Assembly (NCBI GenBank): GCA_035693025.1
Contig: DASSHI010000033.1
Coordinates: forward strand, 1-37,076
Direction of reading: 5' to 3'
From: VRUE01 sp035693025
GTDB lineage: Bacteria > Actinomycetota > Thermoleophilia > Solirubrobacterales > 70-9
Length of the DNA: 37,076 bases
Shown: piece after piece, positions 22,883 through 31,586 of the stretch
How positions within the stretch are numbered: the first letter of the stretch is position 1
Layout: every line of letters starts with the position of its first letter
Made by a program: the position numbers and the translations under genes
Notes under the pieces: generated by a model
Told to the model about the DNA's origin: nothing
Databases searched by the model: none
What the model saw: the letters and a program-made list of their open reading frames with translations, nothing else

Positions 22883-23785
22883 TCAATCCCGGTTCGCGCT
22901 CTCGATTACCGCGCCGACCGTCCTCGAGCCCGCCAGCAGCACGGTCCCGGCGATCGCCACGGCCACCGAGGCGAGCAGCGCGCCGCCGCCGAGCGGCGTC
23001 CCGCCCCACCTCTCGCCGAAGATCAGCGGCGCCAGCAGCACCGGGACGACGATCTGCACGGCGAACATCGCCGGCGCGACCCGCGTCGCCGGGCGACTCT
23101 GCAGGGCGCTCATCTCGCTCAGCAGGGCAATCCCCTCGGAGGCCGCGGCGCTGGCCAGCCAGGCGACCGCGACGAGCAGGGCGCCGGCGGCGAGCTCGTC
23201 GGTGAGCAGCTTGCTGGCGATCGCCGTCCAGGCGTAGCCACAGCCTGCGCTGAGCACCGCCAAGAAGCCGATCGCGCTTGCGCATCCGACATTCACCCCC
23301 CCAGGGTGTGGTGAATGTCGGATACGCGCACGCAGGGCGTAGGGGGCGACGATCGGGATGGCGAGCAGCGCGAGGGCGAGGGCGATCCCCGCCGTTCCGG
23401 CGTGGTCGGTCGTCCGCTCCGGTGCCGCCCAGGCCACTCCGGCCACCCCGACGACGATCGCCGCCACCGCCACCAGCTCACGCGCGCCCGGCGCCTCGTC
23501 CAGCCGCGTCACGCCGAGCCAGAGCAGCAGGATCAACCCGCTCGCCAGGCACGGCTGCACCACGGTCAGCGGTGCCAGCAGCAGCGCCACGATCTCCAGC
23601 GGCCAGCCGAGCAACCCCAGTGCGGTGGCGCCCAGCCACCGCCGGTTCCTGACCAGCTTCCCGATCAGCGACAACCGCAGCGAATGCTCGTCCGGAACCC
23701 GCCGCGCCTCCAACGCCTGCAGCGCAATCGAGGTGTTGTAGAGCACCGAAGCTCCCACAGCCGCGACGATCCCCAGGGCAAGCAC
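22883..23785 (-). CDS. DMT-superfamily (EamA/NIPA-like) membrane transporter
   Basis: The 300-residue protein has about nine to ten hydrophobic helices. It opens VAAVGASVLYNTSIALQALEARR, resembling the first helix of NIPA/EamA-like drug/metabolite transporters. The substrate is unknown. Start is GTG at 23785. Between helices, residues about 155-167 (IRHSPHPGGVNVG) are encoded by a 14-bp-arm palindrome that looks like an insertion in the loop (see the repeat at 23284-23323). There is no ribosome-binding site of note. It lies downstream of a long-hairpin element that separates it from the ETF-QO gene. Confidence 0.8.
   Translation of the reverse strand: MLALGIVAAVGASVLYNTSIALQALEARRVPDEHSLRLSLIGKLVRNRRWLGATALGLLGWPLEIVALLLAPLTVVQPCLASGLILLLWLGVTRLDEAPGARELVAVAAIVVGVAGVAWAAPERTTDHAGTAGIALALALLAIPIVAPYALRARIRHSPHPGGVNVGCASAIGFLAVLSAGCGYAWTAIASKLLTDELAAGALLVAVAWLASAAASEGIALLSEMSALQSRPATRVAPAMFAVQIVVPVLLAPLIFGERWGGTPLGGGALLASVAVAIAGTVLLAGSRTVGAVIESANRD
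23284..23323. repeat. Palindrome within the transporter coding sequence
   Basis: Arms ATCCGACATTCACC (23284-23297) and GGTGAATGTCGGAT (23310-23323) pair perfectly around a 12-nt loop, and three more pairs follow after one mismatch (23280-23282 with 23325-23327). It stays in frame and encodes a hydrophilic, Pro/Gly-rich loop. Translating either strand gives similar peptides (RHSP...GGVNVG and RHSPP...VVNVG). Confidence 0.9.
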
Positions 23786-23822
23786 GCGCTGAAGCTACAG
23801 CCGTCCTACGTCAGAACTCTCT

Positions 23823-23963
23823 CGCGCGGGTGGCGCCGGGTGGGGGTGTCCGGTTCGGCGCGGCGTTAATTTTTCGCTCGACCGTCAGCGAGAGACAGCA
23901 ACTGAAGGGGCGAAAAATCCAGCGCCAGACCGGACACCCCCACCCGGCGACAGGACCCGCGCG
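23823..23963. repeat. Long-hairpin element, family B
   Basis: The outermost stem has 9 bp (23823-23831 with 23955-23963). The main stem has 21 perfect bp (23834-23854 with 23929-23949). An internal loop of 14/10 nt (possible GGCGC/GCGCC pairing inside it) leads to a 9-bp inner stem (23869-23877 with 23910-23918, ATTTTTCGC/GCGAAAAAT) and a 32-nt terminal loop. It lies 16 nt past the ETF-QO stop and 37 nt before the transporter start. The geometry matches family A, but the outer stem and loop sequences do not. Confidence 0.93.
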
Positions 23964-23979
23964 CTGAGAGCCCGAGGTC

Positions 23980-25689
23980 CTACGTCTCCTGGTACAGCGG
24001 CCCGTCGCCGCCCTCGGGCAGCGTCAGGCGACCGCCCTTGGCGGTGATCGCGCCGCACTGGACGCAGTTGGAGGCGGTGACGTGGACGTCGACCTCGGCT
24101 GCGCCGTTCTCGAGCTGCTCGTCGGGGATCTCGTAGACCTGCGCCGGGCACATCGAGACCCAGGTCTGGGCGATCTCGCGCGGCACCCTGGTTTGGATGC
24201 GGATGTGGTTGGGGGCGTCGTCGCGGGTCGCGTTGCCGGAGAGGAAGACCGAGTCGAGCTTGTTGAAGGTGACCTCGTTGTCGGGCTTGGGGTAGCGCTT
24301 GGAGGCGTTGCCGATCGTCATCGCCGGCTCGGCGTTGTCCTCGACCACCATGTGGCCGGGCGGGAAGTTGCCTTTGCTCGCGACGAGCATGTTGGCGACG
24401 ATGCCGCCCCGGATCAGCCCCTTGGTCAGCGGCTGCTTCATGTTGCGCGACTTGTAGAGGTCCTTCTCGATCACCGAGCCGCGGATCGCCTCGTCGTAGC
24501 TTTCGAAGTTGACCGAGCCGATGTCCTTCTTCAGCGACTCGACGATCGCTTCCGCCGCGTACATGCCGGCGTGCATCGCATAGTGGACCCCGGCGAGTTC
24601 GGCGATGTTGACCATCCCGGCGGCGTCGCCGGCGACCAGCATGCCGGGTACCGAGAAGCGCTTCGGCAGCGACCAGTAGCCGCCGGAGGGGATCGTCTTC
24701 GCCCCCCAGCCGATCCGCTTGCCGCCCTCGATGATCTTGGCGATGAAGGGATGCTGCTTGAAGCGCTGCAGCTCGTCGTGGACGGAGAATGTCGCGTCGG
24801 TGTAGTCGAGGCCGACGACGAGGCCGAAGCAGACCTTGTCCTCGCCCATCGGGTAGATGAAGCTGCCGCCGGCCTCCTTGTATTTGGCGCCCCAGCGCAG
24901 CGGCCAGCCGAGCGTGTGGATCACGCGGTCGAGCGGCTTGGGCACCTCCCAGACCTCCTTCACCCCGAGCTCCCAGGCCTGCGGGTCGCTGCCCTCGCAC
25001 ATGCCGAAGTAGTCGTAGGCGGAGTAGGTGAGGTGGCCGATCGTGCCCTCGGCCAACACCGTCGCCTTGGCGACGACGTCGGAGCCCGGCTCGAAGTTGC
25101 CGAGCTCTTCGCCCTCCTTGCCGCGGCCGCGGTCGCCCGAGCGCACGCCCTTGACGATCCGGTCCTCGACCAGCAGCTTGGTCGCGGCCGTCTCCGAGAG
25201 GATGTAGACGCCGGCCTCTTCCGCTTTGTCGGCGAGAAAGCGGCCGAGTTTCGCCACCGACATCGTGTAGGTGCCCTCTTTGCGGAAGTTGGGCGGCGGC
25301 GGCTTCAGCGGGATCGCCGCCTTCGAGGTGAGGAAGTAGGTGGCGTCCTTCGTCACCTCCTGGTAGACCGAGGGCCAATCGCCCGGATCCATGTCGGGGA
25401 ACAGCCGCGTCATCGCCGACGGGTCGACGTTGGCGCCGGAGAGCAGGTGGGCGCCCGGGACTTTGCCCTTCTCGATCACGGCCACCGGCACTTCGCCGAG
25501 CTTCTCGGTCAGCTCGGGCTCGTCCTCGAGCAGCTGCATCAATTTGTTGGCACAGGCGAGGCCCGCCGGGCCGCCGCCGACGATCGCCACCCCGACCTCG
25601 ATCCGCTCGTCGACCGGATCGGTCGGCGGGCCGATCACGTCGGCGGAGTCGAAGGGCGGCGGGAAGTCGATCGGCTTTACGGCGGGCAT
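23980..25689 (-). CDS. Electron transfer flavoprotein-quinone oxidoreductase (FixC/ETF-QO type)
   Basis: Membrane-associated flavoprotein passing electrons from reduced ETF to the quinone pool. The 569 residues start with a FAD Rossmann motif (VAIVGGGPAGLACANKL, about 34-50). They include LLSGANVDP, a second FAD segment LVAGDAAGMVNIAELAGVHY, and a C-terminal ferredoxin-like part with CPAQVYE. The iron-sulfur ligands are Cys514, Cys542 and Cys545, but the fourth position of the NCxxCxxC motif is Ile548 (NCVQCGAI). It follows etfB and etfA in the operon. Identification is firm; the cluster type is doubtful. Confidence 0.93.
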   Translation of the reverse strand: MPAVKPIDFPPPFDSADVIGPPTDPVDERIEVGVAIVGGGPAGLACANKLMQLLEDEPELTEKLGEVPVAVIEKGKVPGAHLLSGANVDPSAMTRLFPDMDPGDWPSVYQEVTKDATYFLTSKAAIPLKPPPPNFRKEGTYTMSVAKLGRFLADKAEEAGVYILSETAATKLLVEDRIVKGVRSGDRGRGKEGEELGNFEPGSDVVAKATVLAEGTIGHLTYSAYDYFGMCEGSDPQAWELGVKEVWEVPKPLDRVIHTLGWPLRWGAKYKEAGGSFIYPMGEDKVCFGLVVGLDYTDATFSVHDELQRFKQHPFIAKIIEGGKRIGWGAKTIPSGGYWSLPKRFSVPGMLVAGDAAGMVNIAELAGVHYAMHAGMYAAEAIVESLKKDIGSVNFESYDEAIRGSVIEKDLYKSRNMKQPLTKGLIRGGIVANMLVASKGNFPPGHMVVEDNAEPAMTIGNASKRYPKPDNEVTFNKLDSVFLSGNATRDDAPNHIRIQTRVPREIAQTWVSMCPAQVYEIPDEQLENGAAEVDVHVTASNCVQCGAITAKGGRLTLPEGGDGPLYQET

Positions 25690-25723
25690 CTCTACGCTCC
25701 TTTGCTGCGGCTGAGCTCTGCGC

Positions 25724-26698
25724 TCAGCCGCCCTTCTTCGCCTTGATGGCCTCGGTCAGCTTGGGGACGATCTTGTGTAGGTCGCCGACCACGCCGAGGT
25801 CGGAGAACTCGAAGATCGGCGCGTTCTGGTCCTTGTTGATCGCGAGGATGTTCTCCGAGTTCTGCATCCCGACCTTGTGCTGGATCGCGCCGGAGATGCC
25901 GGCGGCCAGGTAGAGCTTCGGCGCGACCGTCTTGCCGGTCTGGCCGATCTGAGCCGCGTAGGGGTACCAGCCGGCGTCGACCACGGCGCGGGTGGCGGCA
26001 ACCGCCCCGCCCATCGCCTCGGCCAGCTCCTCGCACTGCTTGAACCCGTCCGCAGCGCCCAGCCCGCGACCGCCGCCGACGAGGATGTCCGCATCCTCGA
26101 TGTTGACGTCGGCGCCACGCTGCTCGCCGCGCTGCACCAGGGTCGCCTTGGTCGACCAGGGCGAGAGCTCGACCTCGACGTCGACGACCTCGGCCGTGCC
26201 GCCGCTCTCCTTGGCGTCGAAGGCGTTGAGGCGGCCGATGATGATGCCGGGCTCGGAGACGTAGCCGACGTCGGCGATCTGGGAGTCCTGCAGGATCGGG
26301 CGCTCGACGACGAGCTTGCCGTCCTGCACCTTGACCTGCGTCACCTCCATCGTCACCCCGGCGCCCAGGCGGGCGGTGAGGCCGGCGCCGATCTCGAAGC
26401 CGAGCAGGCCGCCGCCGAACAGGGCGTAGGAGAAGCCCTCGTCCTGGATCACCTTGGCCATCGCGTCGACGATCGGCTGAGCGAGCCCCTCGGGCACGCT
26501 CTTGGCCCGGTAGACCTTGGCCGCGCCCCAGTTGCCGAGCGAGGCGCAGGCGTCGTCGGCGACGTCGCCGACGACCAGCGCAGCGGCCTCGCCGCCGACT
26601 TCGCCGGCCAGCTTGGCCGCCTCGGAGATCGCCCCGAGCGAGTTCTTGTTGAAGTTGCCCTCGTCGTCGTGGAGGGCGTAAGTCAGGATGCCTGCCAT
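25724..26698 (-). CDS. etfA: Electron transfer flavoprotein alpha subunit
   Basis: FAD-binding subunit of the heterodimeric ETF that collects electrons from acyl-CoA dehydrogenases. The 324 residues show the C-terminal FAD domain signatures VGGGRGLGAADGF, IGQTGKTVAPKLYLAAGISG and AINKDQNAPIFEFSDLGVVGDLH. The N-terminal domain is typical of the non-bifurcating class by inspection; a bifurcating assignment would need structural comparison. The gene begins directly after the etfB stop with no intergenic bases, implying coupled translation and equal subunit supply. Confidence 0.95.
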   Translation of the reverse strand: MAGILTYALHDDEGNFNKNSLGAISEAAKLAGEVGGEAAALVVGDVADDACASLGNWGAAKVYRAKSVPEGLAQPIVDAMAKVIQDEGFSYALFGGGLLGFEIGAGLTARLGAGVTMEVTQVKVQDGKLVVERPILQDSQIADVGYVSEPGIIIGRLNAFDAKESGGTAEVVDVEVELSPWSTKATLVQRGEQRGADVNIEDADILVGGGRGLGAADGFKQCEELAEAMGGAVAATRAVVDAGWYPYAAQIGQTGKTVAPKLYLAAGISGAIQHKVGMQNSENILAINKDQNAPIFEFSDLGVVGDLHKIVPKLTEAIKAKKGG

Positions 26699-27490
26699 CT
26701 AGATCAGCTTCCTCTCGTCGAGCCACGCGACGATCTTTTCGACCGTCTCGTTGGTGTCCTCGTCCTCGATGATTTCCCCGGCCTCCTTGGCGGGCGGCGG
26801 GTTCAGCGCCAGCACGCTCGTCTTCGAGCCGGCCTCGCCGACCATGCCGCCGTCGATGCCGACGTCGCCGGTCGCCTTGCCGTCGAGCGGTTTTTTCTTC
26901 GCCCCCATGATCGCTTTGAGGCTCGGGTAGCGCGGCTCGTTGATCGCGTCGCCGACGCTGATCACGGCCGGCAGCTCGACCTCGACCGTGTCGTAGCCGT
27001 ACTCGGCCTGGCGCTCGCAGCGCAGCTTGCCGTCAGCGACGTCGATCTTGATCACCTGCGTCAGCGAGGGCATCTTCAGGTGGTCGGCGACGACGGCGCC
27101 GATCGTGTAGCACTCGCCGTCATCGGACTGCTGGCCCAGGAGGACCAGGTCCGGGCTCTCGGACTCGAGCACCTTGGCCAGCGAGTAGCCGGTGGCGCAG
27201 ACGTCGGAGCCGGCCAGCGCGTCGTCGGAGAGGTGCACCGAGCGATCGGCGCCGAGCGCCACCGCCTTGTGCAGGGCGCGGACCGCGGAGTCGGGGCCCA
27301 TCGTCACAGCGACGACCTCCTCGACCGGGATCGCGCCACCCTCCTTGATCTGCATGGCGGCCTCGATTGCGTGGGTGTCGAAGGGGTTGAGGTTTTTCTC
27401 GCCGCTGCGGTCCAGACGCATCGTTCCAGGGTCGATGCGCTTCTGGACGGCGGCGTCCGGAACCTCCTTGACCAGGACGCAGATCTTCAA
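26699..27490 (-). CDS. etfB: Electron transfer flavoprotein beta subunit
   Basis: Partner of EtfA holding AMP in classical ETFs. The 263-residue protein has the family N-terminus KICVLVKEVPDA, NPFDTHAIEAAMQIKE, and the ETF-beta signature region VELPAVISVGDAINEPRYPS near residue 165-185. The start appears to be TTG at 27490, because an AAGGAGG site lies about 9 nt upstream and no ATG fits. The first gene of the etfB-etfA-ETF-QO operon, it is preceded by an inverted-repeat operator and a TATAGAT-like -10. Confidence 0.95.
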   Translation of the reverse strand: MKICVLVKEVPDAAVQKRIDPGTMRLDRSGEKNLNPFDTHAIEAAMQIKEGGAIPVEEVVAVTMGPDSAVRALHKAVALGADRSVHLSDDALAGSDVCATGYSLAKVLESESPDLVLLGQQSDDGECYTIGAVVADHLKMPSLTQVIKIDVADGKLRCERQAEYGYDTVEVELPAVISVGDAINEPRYPSLKAIMGAKKKPLDGKATGDVGIDGGMVGEAGSKTSVLALNPPPAKEAGEIIEDEDTNETVEKIVAWLDERKLI

Positions 27491-27523
27491 CTTTCAAGCC
27501 TCCTTGGCTGTTGCTTCAGGCTG

Positions 27524-27539
27524 TTGACTGACCAGTCAA
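27524..27539. promoter_or_regulatory. Inverted-repeat operator upstream of etfB
   Basis: TTGACTG-AC-CAGTCAA, a perfect 7-bp inverted repeat with a 2-nt centre, lies 33 nt upstream of the etfB start. On the minus strand a TATAGAT hexamer (about 27548-27554) sits just upstream, so the repeat would overlap the transcription start. The form suits a TetR-type repressor of acyl-CoA metabolism, but no such gene is next to it. Confidence 0.7.
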
Positions 27540-27574
27540 TCAGTCTATCTATACATCAGGACATGTGCTATTCG

Positions 27575-27592
27575 GCGTGATGGCTATCACGC
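27575..27592 (-). terminator. Hairpin downstream of the mutase small-subunit gene
   Basis: The stem GCGTGAT/ATCACGC (7 bp, 4-nt loop) lies 6 nt past the stop codon of the mutase small subunit; a second small stem GCTTGA/TCAAGC (27591-27604) spans the stop itself. There is no U-run, so termination is only a possibility. Confidence 0.4.
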
Positions 27593-27598
27593 TTGAAA

Positions 27599-28027
27599 TC
27601 AAGCTTCTTCCCGCTCGTGGCGCTCCTCGGCGCCACTGCGGATGAAATCGACGATCTCGTCGGTGCCCGCGCCGGGCGTGAACACGGCGGCGACGCCGAG
27701 CTCCTTCAACTCGGGGATGTCCTCGGCGGGGATCGTCCCCCCCACCGTGACCAGGACGTCGTCGACGCCCTGCTCCTTCAGCAGCGCGACCACTTTCGGC
27801 ACCAGCGTCATGTGGGCGCCGGAGAGGATCGAGAGCCCGACCGCGTCGGCGTCCTCCTGGATCACCGTCTCGGCGATCTGCTCCGGCGTCTGGTGCAGGC
27901 CGGTGTAGATCACCTCCATGCCAGCGTCGCGCAGCGCCCGGGCGATGATCTTGGCGCCGCGGTCGTGCCCGTCCAAGCCGGGCTTGGCGACTACGACGCG
28001 AATCTTGCGGGCGGTTGCTGCCTCCAT
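27599..28027 (-). CDS. icmB: Acyl-CoA mutase small subunit, cobalamin-binding (IcmB-like)
   Basis: B12-binding subunit of a coenzyme-B12-dependent acyl-CoA mutase. The 142 residues form a single flavodoxin-like cobalamin domain with the base-off motif DGHDRG (Asp19, His21, Gly24), the SILSGAHMTLVPKVVALLKE segment and VGGTIPAEDIPELKELG. The start is placed at ATG 28027, which gives the normal lead into KIRVVVAKPGLDGHD; the frame is open upstream but crosses a repeat. Size and architecture match IcmB of streptomycetes. It is separated from its large subunit by an inserted plus-strand gene. The name rests on the large subunit's active-site residues. Confidence 0.85.
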   Translation of the reverse strand: MEAATARKIRVVVAKPGLDGHDRGAKIIARALRDAGMEVIYTGLHQTPEQIAETVIQEDADAVGLSILSGAHMTLVPKVVALLKEQGVDDVLVTVGGTIPAEDIPELKELGVAAVFTPGAGTDEIVDFIRSGAEERHEREEA

Positions 28028-28069
28028 TGCGGCCCGAGAGATTAGACGACCGGGGGAAGAAATCGCGCC

Positions 28070-28117
28070 GCTGAACCCTTTACCACCGTATGCGTGGGTC
28101 AAATGACCACTCGGCGG
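28070..28117 (+). repeat. Imperfect direct repeat, left copy, flanking the DUF559 gene
   Basis: This 48-bp stretch, beginning GCTGAACCCTTTACCACCG and ending AAATGACCACTCGGCGG, aligns with 29024-29070 over its whole length with about ten substitutions and three 1-bp gaps. It contains the start codon of the DUF559 gene and an imperfect internal inverted repeat. Confidence 0.8.
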
Positions 28118-29028
28118 ACGGACACGAACGGGATGCGGCGATCTGGGCCTTGGTGAGGCGGCAGCACGGTGCCATCGCCCGGCGACAGCTTCTCGAGCTC
28201 GGTCTCACCCCGCGCCGGATCGAGCGACGGATCGCCTCTGGGCGGCTTCACCCCGTGTGGCGCGGCGTCTACGCGGTGGGGCGGCCGCTGCTGGGCAGAC
28301 GTGGGCGCTGGATGGCGGCCGTGCTCGCTTGCGGGCCGGATGCGATCCTCAGCCACGGCAGCGCGGCGGCGTTGTGGGGGTTCGGAGCTGAGCAGGGCAA
28401 CGCGATCGAGGTCTCCGTGCCGGCCGGAAAGCGCCGTGGCCGACTGCGGGGGATCCGGGTTCATCGGCGCACGGAAGCGATCCTGAGCGATGTCGCGGTC
28501 CACGAGGAAATTCCGCTCACCTCGTCCGTGCGCACGCTGATCGACCTGGCATCGCGATTGAGGCCGATGCAACTCGAGCGTGCCGTCAACGAGGCCGACA
28601 AGCTCGACCGGGTGAGAGCGGACGTGCTGCATGCGTCGCTCGACCACCACCGCGGCCAACCTGGGGTGACGCCATTGCGAAAGCTGCTCGACCCCCTCAC
28701 CTTTCGGCTCAGCGACTCCGAGCTGGAGCAGACCATGAGACCGTTGGCACGCGCCGTCGGTCTGTCGACGCCGGAGACGAAAACATGGGTGAACGGCTAC
28801 GAAGTCGACTTCTTCTGGCCCGAGCTCGGGATCGTGATCGAGGCAGACGGGCTGAAATATCACCGCACGGCGTCACAGCAACGACGGGGCCTGGAGCGCG
28901 ATCAGGCGCACCTCGCGGCCGGCATGTGGCCCTTGCGCTTCTCCCACTGGCAGATCAAGCACGACCCGACGCACGTGCGACGAATCCTCCGCAGCGCCGT
29001 CGCCCGCGCGGAAAAGGCGCTTGGCTGA
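28090..29028 (+). CDS. AbiEi-like/DUF559 protein (predicted PD-(D/E)xK fold)
   Basis: The 312-residue protein starts with a winged-helix region like the AbiEi antitoxin N-domain (ALVRRQHGAIARRQLLELGLTP, 20-41, then WRGVYAVG). It ends with a DUF559/Vsr-like nuclease-type core: GYEVDFFWPELGIVIEADG, giving Asp240, Glu251 and Asp253, followed by ERDQAHLAAGMWPLRF. Such proteins are common, unassigned accessory genes in actinobacteria. No AbiEii-type toxin partner is adjacent. It lies on the opposite strand between the two mutase subunits and is bracketed by 47-48-bp imperfect direct repeats, which suggests insertion. The start ATG 28090 has no Shine-Dalgarno sequence. Confidence 0.8.
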   Translation: MRGSNDHSADGHERDAAIWALVRRQHGAIARRQLLELGLTPRRIERRIASGRLHPVWRGVYAVGRPLLGRRGRWMAAVLACGPDAILSHGSAAALWGFGAEQGNAIEVSVPAGKRRGRLRGIRVHRRTEAILSDVAVHEEIPLTSSVRTLIDLASRLRPMQLERAVNEADKLDRVRADVLHASLDHHRGQPGVTPLRKLLDPLTFRLSDSELEQTMRPLARAVGLSTPETKTWVNGYEVDFFWPELGIVIEADGLKYHRTASQQRRGLERDQAHLAAGMWPLRFSHWQIKHDPTHVRRILRSAVARAEKALG

Positions 29029-29070
29029 ACCTTTTGCCCCCGGATTCGGTGGCAAAGTGACCACTCGCGG
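29024..29070 (+). repeat. Imperfect direct repeat, right copy, flanking the DUF559 gene
   Basis: A 47-bp match to 28070-28117, beginning GCTGAACCTTTTGCCCCCGG and ending AAAGTGACCACTCGCGG. It includes the stop codon of the DUF559 gene and can fold as a hairpin (TTTGCC...GGCAAA). It ends 6 nt before the stop of the mutase large subunit. Confidence 0.8.
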
Positions 29071-29076
29071 AAAGGA

Positions 29077-30690
<1,614 letters not shown>

Positions 30691-30894
30691 GCCCACAGTC
30701 TAGGCGTCGCATCGTCCACCGCGGACGCGCCGGCGGGAGGCCATATATGGGACCGCGGCACCTCGCAGGCCGAAATGTCGACGCGTGGCTGCGGGTTTTC
30801 CACCCTAAGACGGCGCCTCAGCACGGACGCCGTGACTTCATCGCGATGAGACCGTGCGCTTGATCCTGAAACCGATTACAGCGGAGGTGTCAAA

Positions 30895-31569
30895 GTGCGC
30901 AAAGGACTGGAGATAGGAGGAGTGGTCGCAGCGATCGTGTTGATCGCCTTCGGCATCGCAGCGATCGTGCTCGGAGCCAATGGCAAGGGCACTGTCTCGA
31001 CCGAACTGAGCCGGCAGAACATCGTCGGAACGCCTGACATGACCCCGTCGGCGATCGCCGCCGAGGCGCAGGAAGCGGGACTGAAGAACGTCGCCCTGCC
31101 GAGCTGCAACGTCGCCGAAAAGGCAATCGACAGCGGCAGCCGTGCCCGCTGCTTCGCCGACTACATGCGAGTCCACGCACTGGAGGCGACTGGCGGCTAC
31201 ACCTACGCCGAAATGGGCCAGTTCGAAGCCAAGGCGAACACGCCGAAGGGCGAACTCTCTCCGGGGGGCGGCACGAGCAACGAAGAGTTTGCGGCGACCG
31301 ATCCGAAAAGCGGGGAACCGGTCGAAAATGGCGCCCGCGAGGTCTGGGTCACCGAGACCGCCCTCTCGACCGCCCTCAACGCGAGCTACATGGCCGACCA
31401 GATGGGCCTTTTCGGGATCGTGGTGGGCATCGCCCTACTGCTGAGCGGAATCGGCTTCCTCGTCCTCGTCGCCGGCGGCTCGGTCCGCGATCCGGACTCG
31501 GTCCTCAAGTTCCTGCGTGCGCACAAACCGCACGTCGGGCACCAGGGCGAGGCCACCCCCCAGCACTGA
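30895..31569 (+). CDS. Hypothetical two-helix membrane protein
   Basis: The 224-residue product has a membrane helix at each end (about 7-28 and 171-194) and a 140-residue extracytoplasmic region between, with a cysteine pair (Cys71, Cys86) that could form a disulfide. The short cytoplasmic tail is basic and His-rich. I do not recognise the family. Start GTG 30895 has a GGAGG site 8 nt upstream. The 200-nt upstream gap holds this ribosome-binding site, a CCATATATGG palindrome at 30741-30750 and no other gene. Its stop lies 17 bp from the converging HAD gene. Confidence 0.75.
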   Translation: MRKGLEIGGVVAAIVLIAFGIAAIVLGANGKGTVSTELSRQNIVGTPDMTPSAIAAEAQEAGLKNVALPSCNVAEKAIDSGSRARCFADYMRVHALEATGGYTYAEMGQFEAKANTPKGELSPGGGTSNEEFAATDPKSGEPVENGAREVWVTETALSTALNASYMADQMGLFGIVVGIALLLSGIGFLVLVAGGSVRDPDSVLKFLRAHKPHVGHQGEATPQH

Positions 31570-31586
31570 TCCACCGGCCGCGCGCG

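Noticed and set aside
27491..27598. A cobalamin or other riboswitch upstream of the B12-dependent mutase or etf genes
   Set aside because: The gaps at 27491-27598 and 30697-30894 are too short and lack B12-box-like sequence.
28090..29028. A type IV AbiE toxin-antitoxin pair
   Set aside because: Only the AbiEi-like N-terminal region is present, and no nucleotidyltransferase toxin (AbiEii) lies beside it; the C-terminus looks nuclease-like instead.
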